This document shows, piece after piece, positions 39,582-46,700 of a stretch of DNA of 54,097 nt (positions are counted from its first letter, which is position 1; every line of letters starts with the position of its first letter). The translations under genes and the position numbers were made by a program. The notes below the pieces were generated by a model, which ran no database searches, was not told where the DNA came from, and saw nothing but the letters and a program-made list of their open reading frames with translations. Source of the stretch: Desulfobacterales bacterium (lineage in GTDB: Bacteria > Desulfobacterota > Desulfobacteria > Desulfobacterales > JANQIE01); NCBI GenBank assembly GCA_028282295.1, contig JANQIE010000043.1, positions 1 through 54,097 on the forward strand, given 5' to 3'.

Positions 39582-40121
39582 ATGGTGTCAAAACCTGAGA
39601 AGATTGACGTGAGGCGCGTCCGCCGGCTGGTCGTGGATCTTTTCCAGTCAACTACCGGCTGCACCGGCAACATGGGTGACGTTTTATCCGCCATTTACCA
39701 GCGTATGGGGGCCGATAACCGCAAAACCCTGTTGCAATTACTATCATCCAATCAAAGAGAGGTCATCATGAAATCAAAATCCGTTATCGCAGCAATTTTT
39801 ATTGTTTTGTTACTGTCTACCCCCTTGATCGCAGCCGACGCGACCCTGCGATGGGACGCATCGTCAAGCGCGATTACCGATCCGGATCTGACCTACATGA
39901 TCTGTCAGCGGACCGAAGCCACCGGTTACAACTATGCGGCGCCGGTCTGGACCGGTACCGGATTGACCGCGACTGTCCAATATACCGAAGCCAGCTATTT
40001 TTGTGTCTTTGCCGTGGACTCGGACGGACGCATCTCTCCGGCCAGCAACGAGGTGTTTGTGGCCGACCCGCCGCCGGCGTCGCCTCAAAACGCACAGCGG
40101 GTGGCGTCGTCGGTGAACTGA
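39582..40121 (+). CDS. Two-part ORF: basic N-terminal domain fused in frame to an exported protein
   Basis: 179 residues from ATG 39582. Residues 1-62 are a basic helical cytoplasmic-type domain (KIDVRRVRRLVVDLFQS). Then, without a stop, an internal ATG at 39768 preceded by AGAGGT begins a classical Sec signal peptide (MKSKSVIAAIFIVLLLSTPLIAA|D) and a 95-residue beta domain resembling fibronectin III. So either two proteins share one frame through an internal start (39768-40121, 117 residues), or two genes have fused after loss of a stop. The exported 117-residue form is likely real. Confidence 0.5.
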   Translation: MVSKPEKIDVRRVRRLVVDLFQSTTGCTGNMGDVLSAIYQRMGADNRKTLLQLLSSNQREVIMKSKSVIAAIFIVLLLSTPLIAADATLRWDASSSAITDPDLTYMICQRTEATGYNYAAPVWTGTGLTATVQYTEASYFCVFAVDSDGRISPASNEVFVADPPPASPQNAQRVASSVN

Positions 40122-40158
40122 ACCGTTACCGGAATCTACTATACAGGAGAACAACATC

Positions 40159-40902
40159 ATGAAGGATTTATCACTTTGGCTGAAGGAAAGTTCGACCAAA
40201 CGGGCAATTGTTCTGCTGCTCGGCATTGTCGGCCTGCAGTATACCGAAACCGGGATCAATGACGCAATGGAGACCCTGGCGTCGGTTATCATGGGACTGA
40301 TCGCGATCGTGGAGTTTCTGCACAAGGAATATCGGCGCAGCCGTAATGAGCGCAAGGTGACGGACGGCGCCAATGCCAAGGGGTTTGCGCAGATCGGCAT
40401 GGTCCTGGTCATCCTGCTGGTTTCCGTCACCCTGATCATGGGCTGCAAAACGTCATGGGTGACGTTAAAAAAGTCCGAGGACTGCATCGACCGGACCCAA
40501 TACCCGAACAGTCTGATCCTGGCGAAGATCCCGCATGTCTGCAGATTTCACTCAGTATTCGTCGCTGCCGTGCAGGCCGATGCAGTGCTGTCACGGTGGA
40601 ACTCCGACGATTTCGACCGGTTTCATGCCTGGATCGGGAACAAGGTCAGGTACCTTGACGGTGCCCGGTTCGTATCGGCGGCAATGGTCAAGAATGTGAT
40701 TCTGGGCAAGCTGGCCGAGTACAACGATGTGCTGGGTGCCGGCGCCTTTATTCTGACCGATACGCTGCTGGCGTTCAGTGATGAAATGATTTTTGAGGAA
40801 AGCGACGATCTGAAGGTGCTGAAACTCGCCTTGAAGGATCTGGATTTGAAAATGCGGGCGCTGGCCCTGTTTCAAGCCAACCGGGACAATCGTCATGATT
40901 GA
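40159..40902 (+). CDS. Holin-like membrane protein with internal lipobox
   Basis: 247 residues. Residues 15-50 contain two hydrophobic helices (RAIVLLLGIVGLQY, ETLASVIMGLIAIVEFL) followed by basic HKEYRRSRNERK, the layout of small phage holins. A third hydrophobic segment then ends in a lipobox (VLVILLVSVTLIMGC, C near 96), and about 150 residues of helical soluble domain follow. This looks like a holin joined to a lipoprotein, a combination that could couple inner-membrane opening to outer-membrane disruption. Whether it is processed is unknown. Confidence 0.5.
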   Translation: MKDLSLWLKESSTKRAIVLLLGIVGLQYTETGINDAMETLASVIMGLIAIVEFLHKEYRRSRNERKVTDGANAKGFAQIGMVLVILLVSVTLIMGCKTSWVTLKKSEDCIDRTQYPNSLILAKIPHVCRFHSVFVAAVQADAVLSRWNSDDFDRFHAWIGNKVRYLDGARFVSAAMVKNVILGKLAEYNDVLGAGAFILTDTLLAFSDEMIFEESDDLKVLKLALKDLDLKMRALALFQANRDNRHD

Positions 40903-41065
40903 TCCGTCCAGAATCGCCCAGGAGCAAATGCTCCTGGACATGCTGCATCAGAAGAACGGCATTATTATAGCGCTGTTTCGTCAGTGCACGGCGCAGCTAA
41001 AAGAGATCGAAACATTGAAAACAACAATCGAGGAGACAAGGTGCAACAGAAAAATCCCCGAATAG
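40895..41065 (+). CDS. Small coiled-coil protein of the lysis region
   Basis: 56 residues from ATG 40895, overlapping the holin-like gene by 8 bp; its last 25 bp overlap the next gene. It is helical and charged (RIAQEQMLLDMLHQKNGIIIALFRQ, LKEIETLKTTIEETR). It may be a small antiholin, chaperone or spanin-related factor; nothing in the sequence decides. Confidence 0.45.
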   Translation: MIDPSRIAQEQMLLDMLHQKNGIIIALFRQCTAQLKEIETLKTTIEETRCNRKIPE

Positions 41066-41586
41066 AACTGATCTGTTACGACGCGGTGGACGGCATCCCG
41101 ACCTTTGCCGACTCGTTTATCATGGGGCTGTATGAACGGATGAAGGCGCAGGGGTCTTTGTCCGACGTGTTTTACGCCTATGATCCGCAGCTTCTCGGGC
41201 CTGAGCAGTTTCTTGACCTGTTCAAGTTCGGATCAAACAGGCTCTGGGTGATCTTTCACAATGGCGAGGTCTCCGGCTTTTTCTGGCTCAATGATTTTGC
41301 GGAAAAAAGCGCGATGATCCACTACTGCTTTTTCAAAAACATATGGGGGCCTCAAAGCGCGGTTCTGGGCCGCTACATCCTCGACTATTTGCTCGGTCTG
41401 CGGTCCGAAACAGGGCCGGTGTTTGACGTGATAACCGGCCTGACCCCGGTCACGAACCGGCTTGCGGTGCGGTTTCTGGAAAAGGTCGGCATGACGGTGG
41501 TGGGGAAAATCCCGAACCGCTGCCTGATCTTCACCGACCGGACAACGGTTCCCGGCATTGTGTCCTACAGGACAAGAAAGGCCTGA
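41041..41586 (+). CDS. GNAT-fold virion-module protein (T7 gp13-like)
   Basis: 181 residues from a GTG with an ideal GAGGAGA site. ATG 40984 upstream lies inside the preceding gene. It has the strand/helix order of GNAT acyltransferases, including WVIFHNGEVSGFFWL, MIHYCFFKNIWG and NRLAVRFLEKVGMTVVGKIPN. Similar GNAT-like proteins sit just before the internal virion genes in T7- and P22-like phages and may be inactive structural or assembly proteins. Enzymatic activity is uncertain. Confidence 0.6.
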   Translation: MQQKNPRIELICYDAVDGIPTFADSFIMGLYERMKAQGSLSDVFYAYDPQLLGPEQFLDLFKFGSNRLWVIFHNGEVSGFFWLNDFAEKSAMIHYCFFKNIWGPQSAVLGRYILDYLLGLRSETGPVFDVITGLTPVTNRLAVRFLEKVGMTVVGKIPNRCLIFTDRTTVPGIVSYRTRKA

Positions 41587-41587
41587 C

Positions 41588-42430
41588 ATGGGTAAAAAGG
41601 GCGGGTCGCAAACAACGACCAATACGTATGATCCGGTCGCATCGCAGAAACTGACCGAGATTGCCGAGGCTGAATTCAATATCTCGAAAAGACTGCTCGA
41701 GGCGGTGGAGCCGTATTTTCTGGAGTACGAGATCGGCGCGGCTAAGGCCAACACGGAACTGCTGCCGTATATCACCGATGCCTCCCGCCTCACCCTGCAG
41801 GAGCAGGCCCGCGACCTGGAACTGAACCGGCCGGTCAAGGATGCGCTTAGAAACCGTCAGCTTAAAGAGTTGGAGATGAGCGAGCCGGTGGCGGAAAAGT
41901 TCTATGATGAAGCCCTGGCAGGGGTCGATGCCCGTTCCCGCATGAACCGGGCCGGCGCCCGTGTTTCCCAGGAGTTTGACGCCGGACTGGGTGCGGTGAA
42001 ACGGGACTTGGCCCGGATGGGGGTGGATCCGGCCGATCCGAAGTATGCCGCCGTGATCGGCGATGTGGGCGGCCTGGGCCGGGCCAAGGCGGTGGCTACG
42101 GCCAAGACCGCGGCGCAAGATAACGCGGAGACCGAATCGTTTAACCGCCTGGGATCCGCCATGGGGGTGATCGGCCGGGCCACGGGCCTGCCCGGTGTTG
42201 CTTCGACCCAGGGCCAGCATCAGACGCACTTCGGCACTGATCCATACGGCAGGGGCATGGCAGGACTCGGTCAGGCGGCGGCGGCCACCGCACCGTTAGC
42301 CAGCCGGGTCCTGACCTCGACCACGAAGTATAAAGAACCGAACAGTTTTTTCGGTTTTGCCGGCAACATGCTCGGTACTCTGAGCGGTTCGTACATGGGC
42401 GGTCTCGGCTATAAATGGGCGATGAAATAA
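41588..42430 (+). CDS. Internal virion (ejection) protein, small
   Basis: 280 residues from ATG 41588, with AAAGG upstream, one base after the previous stop. It starts MGKKGGSQTTTNTYDPVASQKLTEIAEAEFNISKRLLEAVEPYFLEYE, a Gly/Thr-rich start then long helices, with a Gly/Ala-rich C-terminus (GRGMAGLGQAAAATAPLASRVL). This is typical of the first ejection protein in podoviruses (T7 gp14-like position). It would form the channel that leaves the head with DNA. Context-based call. Confidence 0.6.
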   Translation: MGKKGGSQTTTNTYDPVASQKLTEIAEAEFNISKRLLEAVEPYFLEYEIGAAKANTELLPYITDASRLTLQEQARDLELNRPVKDALRNRQLKELEMSEPVAEKFYDEALAGVDARSRMNRAGARVSQEFDAGLGAVKRDLARMGVDPADPKYAAVIGDVGGLGRAKAVATAKTAAQDNAETESFNRLGSAMGVIGRATGLPGVASTQGQHQTHFGTDPYGRGMAGLGQAAAATAPLASRVLTSTTKYKEPNSFFGFAGNMLGTLSGSYMGGLGYKWAMK

Positions 42431-42442
42431 AGGAGATGTTTC

Positions 42443-43729
42443 ATGGGAGGTTTTTGGAGCGAAGCGTCCAGAGGTCTGGACAAAGGATACGGTCTCGGTT
42501 TTCGTGCCGCGCAGCGGGCCGAAGACCGCAAGCTGAGCCAACAGCAGCTTGAACTGTCCAAGAACCGGGATACCCGGCAGAAAGAAGCCCACGACCTGAA
42601 GATGATGGGTGCGCGCGCGGCGCAAAAAGCCATGGAAGCAAAGAAGATTGTCGTCATGGGTAACCATTCGCCCGAAGCTTATGCCGAAGCATACGGCCTT
42701 GTGAACGACGGCCGTGACGTAACGCCGAAGCTGGACCCTGCCTCCGGCGGTGTGTCCTTTGTCGATCAGGACGGCAATACCGCCGCACGGTTCGGCAATA
42801 TCGATGACATGCGCAAAGTACTTGGCGGTTATCTCAACGACAAAAACTTCTGGATCGAACAAGCTTTTCTCGACATGGAGACCGCAGCCGAAAAGGCAAG
42901 AGCAGATCATCGTGCCGATAATGAGTCCCGTCTGATCAGGGAGCGTGGCGCCGAGAACCGGAAAACTGCGCTTTTCAGAAGACAACATGGTTTGGGAGGG
43001 GCCGGTAAAACCAGTGGACCGGATTTTTTCGTCAAAGAGGATTACAAACGCATAGGCAGGCAGGTGCAGGCGATCGACGGCATGCTGGCGTCCGGTACTG
43101 ATGACCTAAACCGGGAGATTACCGACGAAACGCGCCGGCAGCTTGAAAAAAGCAGAGCGGACCTGATTGCCCGGATGGACCAGATCAGCGGCAGGGCAAA
43201 GCCGGATATTGCACCTGAATTTCCCACCGGCAAAGAAGCCGATTCCATCGCCACCGGTCTTTGGAACAAGGTTGATGCAAAAAACCGGACCCAGGATATT
43301 GACGCTGTGGTTGCTCTGTCGCGCAAACGTTATGGTGATGAAGTCGCTGACAAGATCCAACAATTGTATCAAAAGAAACGGAAGCGGACCCTGTTGCTCG
43401 AAGCCTCGGGCCTTGGCCGGCAAGCTCAATTAGCGCCATCACATCACAGGACTTCTGCCCAAGGCACTGCGGTTGAGGCTTCTGGAGGACTGGGGCTTGC
43501 CAGAAATAGACAACCGACGAGTAGCGGTAATAGATTCATTGATCGTTTAAAAGGGGCAAAGATCACCAACCCTGTAATAGACGAAAATGGCGTAGTTTGG
43601 GCCAATGTTGATGGCCGCACACGCAGGCTGGCTGTTAAGCCGGCGGAGAAAATATACAACAATAGGATCGACAACCCGGAATACAAAGAGTATCTCGATC
43701 TTCTCGAAAAACTCGGAATAGGTAAATGA
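42443..43729 (+). CDS. Internal virion (ejection) protein, middle
   Basis: 428 residues with an AAGGAGA site. Highly helical and charged throughout, beginning MGGFWSEASRGLDKGYGLGFRAAQRAEDRKLSQQQLELSKNRD. It corresponds to the second of the three ejection-protein genes usually found before the giant one. Near the C-terminus ITNPVIDENGVVWANVDGRTRRLAVKPAE forms a small beta unit. No enzyme motif found. Confidence 0.55.
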   Translation: MGGFWSEASRGLDKGYGLGFRAAQRAEDRKLSQQQLELSKNRDTRQKEAHDLKMMGARAAQKAMEAKKIVVMGNHSPEAYAEAYGLVNDGRDVTPKLDPASGGVSFVDQDGNTAARFGNIDDMRKVLGGYLNDKNFWIEQAFLDMETAAEKARADHRADNESRLIRERGAENRKTALFRRQHGLGGAGKTSGPDFFVKEDYKRIGRQVQAIDGMLASGTDDLNREITDETRRQLEKSRADLIARMDQISGRAKPDIAPEFPTGKEADSIATGLWNKVDAKNRTQDIDAVVALSRKRYGDEVADKIQQLYQKKRKRTLLLEASGLGRQAQLAPSHHRTSAQGTAVEASGGLGLARNRQPTSSGNRFIDRLKGAKITNPVIDENGVVWANVDGRTRRLAVKPAEKIYNNRIDNPEYKEYLDLLEKLGIGK

Positions 43730-43789
43730 TCCTTATTAAAACCATCGCACGTGGGGTAGGACGAGCCGAACAGTATTATAGGAAATTTA

Positions 43790-46700
43790 ATGGCTGATTT
43801 TTCGCTCGAAGATATCGATCTTGATGAGTTTGTGGCCGAGGGTAAAAAACTGCTTGATGAGCAAAAGCTTGAAGCAGCTCGGCAGCGTTACGGCCAGCAA
43901 CCGCCGGACCGCGGTCTTGCCGGAGAACTGTGGCAAGGGCTCAAGGTCGGGCTTGGCGACCGGCTGCCTCTGGGCGTGGCTCAGGCGATCCGGGGCGGCG
44001 ATGTCGGTACGGAAAAAGGCGTTATCGGCCGCGGTCTCGATCGTTTCATTGAAGGGCAGAAAGAGGACCTGAGAAACAACGTACCATCCCGGCAGGTGGT
44101 TTTGGGTGATGAATGGCATCGCGCCATGTATGAAGGCCCTCAGAACACGGCCTTCAGTCTGGGGCTGGCCGCGTCGGGCATGGTGGCCGGAGGTTTGGGT
44201 GCTGCCGCGGCAACACCGGTCCCGCACCCGGCGGCCAAGGTGATCGGTGGAGCCATCGGTGCGGCCGGATCGACTTATCTGGGCATGTTCAGGGCGGCCA
44301 GGGATGAGTTCGTTGACCAGATCTATGACGAAATCGGTCAGGACATGCAGCCGGAGCAATGGGACCGGGTCAGACAGCGGATCGATGCCGACGCCCAGAA
44401 ATTCGGTCATGCCGAGGCCGGACCCGAAGCGATCGCCAACGCGCTGGAAACCGCTTTTATGCGACTGCCGGTTTCTAAGTTTGTGCCCGTTGATAAAATC
44501 CGGAATTTCGCATTGAGGTCAGTGGCAAAGGTGGGCACGAAGTTGGGCGGTATCGCTGCGACGGAACTTCCGACCGAAACGTATACCGCAAAACAGCAAC
44601 GGGACATTCTTGCCGAATACGGCCTGGCCGAGCCGGCCGGTTATGCGGAAGCATTCAAGGAAGTGGCCGGTCCCACCATGGTCGGTTCTGCCCTGATTGG
44701 AGGCGGCCTGGGGATGACCCGCCGGATAATGGACAGGCAAGGCAGGGCGCTTGCTGAAGATCCTGATATCGTCGAGGTGGAAAAAGCCGGGGCGCCGGCT
44801 GGCAAACCGGTTGCGAAAACACCTGATCCGGATGAACCGGGAACGCCCGACCAGGCGGGCCGGATCGACGATGAAGAATCCTATTGGCAGGCCCAGGAAG
44901 CCGAAATAAGGCGCCAGCGGGATGAGGCGGGTAAAGTAGTGGCCGAGCCGGTGATCGATCGCTCAGCAAGGAAACGCGCCGCGAATCAGGCCGAAATAGA
45001 TCGGTTGGCAAAAGAAGCAATTGCAGCCGAACAGCAGGCCATCATCAACCGGCAGAAAAAGATGGGTTTGCGCAAATCAGGCCGGGTCGCGGGGCAGGGC
45101 GTCGATCCGGACAAGCAATACCAGGAAATTGCGCAACGCCTGGGCATCACCACACCACCGCAGACGCCGGCGCTGCCGGCCGGTCAGGGTTTTGAACTTG
45201 TAGGTGACAAGCCGAAAGGGTTTGAGGTTGTTCCGTCGGAAACCATCAATTTGCCCCATGAAGAAGCTGCTCCGGAAGGTGATCAGAGCAGGAGGGATGC
45301 CGAACCGTCGGGAAAAGTGGATAACGATCCAAAAGAACAGGTCGGTAAAGACCGGCTGGTCCACAAGCATAGTAACACCCAGGTCAGTCTTCCCGAAGCG
45401 CATGCACGGGCAGTGACCGAATTTGGCCGCAGGATTCCGGAGAATGAAATCTACACTGACCCGGACGATGATTCATATGGCCGCGAAGCAAAGCCTCATA
45501 TCACGATCCGATACGGCATGGATACACTGGACCCTGCTGAAATTGCACCGGCATTCAAAGATCTGGGGCGGATCAAGGCCAGGATGGGAAAAGTTTCTGT
45601 CTTTGAGACCGATAAATATGACGTGGTCAAGGTCGATATCGATAGCACGGATCTGCGCGAAGCCAACAAAATGGTGGGGGAAACGGTCAAGCTACCTGGT
45701 GAAACCTTTAAAAACTACATCCCCCATGCCACCATTGCCTATGTGAAAAAAGGTGAGGGGAAGAAGTATGTGGGCGACAAGACCTTCGAAGGTCGCGAAG
45801 TTACGTTTGATCATGTTGTGCTGAGCGCCAAGGACGGGAGGGAACATAAGATCCCCCTGGGTGGTTCGGTTTCAAAACCAAAGGTGAGCCCCAAGGACCT
45901 TCAGGATCTCGGTGAAAAAACCGAAAAAGGCGTCGCCCTTGCCAATGTCAAGGACAGCAAAAAGTCAAAGCATCATATTCGTGTGGCGATAGGAGTGCAT
46001 CATTTCACAAACAAGGATATCCCAGGGCTTTTCAAAAAGCAGAAAATCATCCGGAATCCGGACGGATCTGCTGCCATTGTCAATACAAGGTCCGGAAAAA
46101 GCCTGACCATCGAGTTTGTTGACCGGATCGACGAAAACACCATTGACTGGTCGGCCTACGGGGGCAAAAAACCGGACGGGCAGACAGTGGGCCGGTACAT
46201 TCCGGGTAAGAATCGGATGCAACTGCTAAAGGGCCAAGCCGATATTTGGACCCTGAATCATGAAGCCGAACACTGGATGGAAGATGCCGGGCTGATCGAC
46301 AAACACGAACAGAACCTTTTAAAAGCGGAAATACGTCGCAGGCATAAAGCCGGTAAATGGCGCACGTTGAATCCCCGGGACGTTGGCGGCCGGGAGGACC
46401 GGGCCGAATATCTTGCCAGACGGCTGGCAGAACGGCGATTCCGGCGGGATCGATCCGTGATTCGCCGCATTTTGCAACGGATCGCTGATTTTATTGACTG
46501 GATGGCAAATCTGGCCGGCAGGCGCACCGCATCGGCAACTGTTCGTGAGGTCGAGTCGGGTAAAATCTTCGAGCGGCAAGCAGGCCCGCCGCCGGAGAAG
46601 ACGGAACAGGCACGTTCTCTTGCCAGCGTAAAGCCCGACGATTTGAAGCCTGGCAAAGATAATGAAGACATTTTTGAAGGCATTGAGCCGGCCGGGAAGA

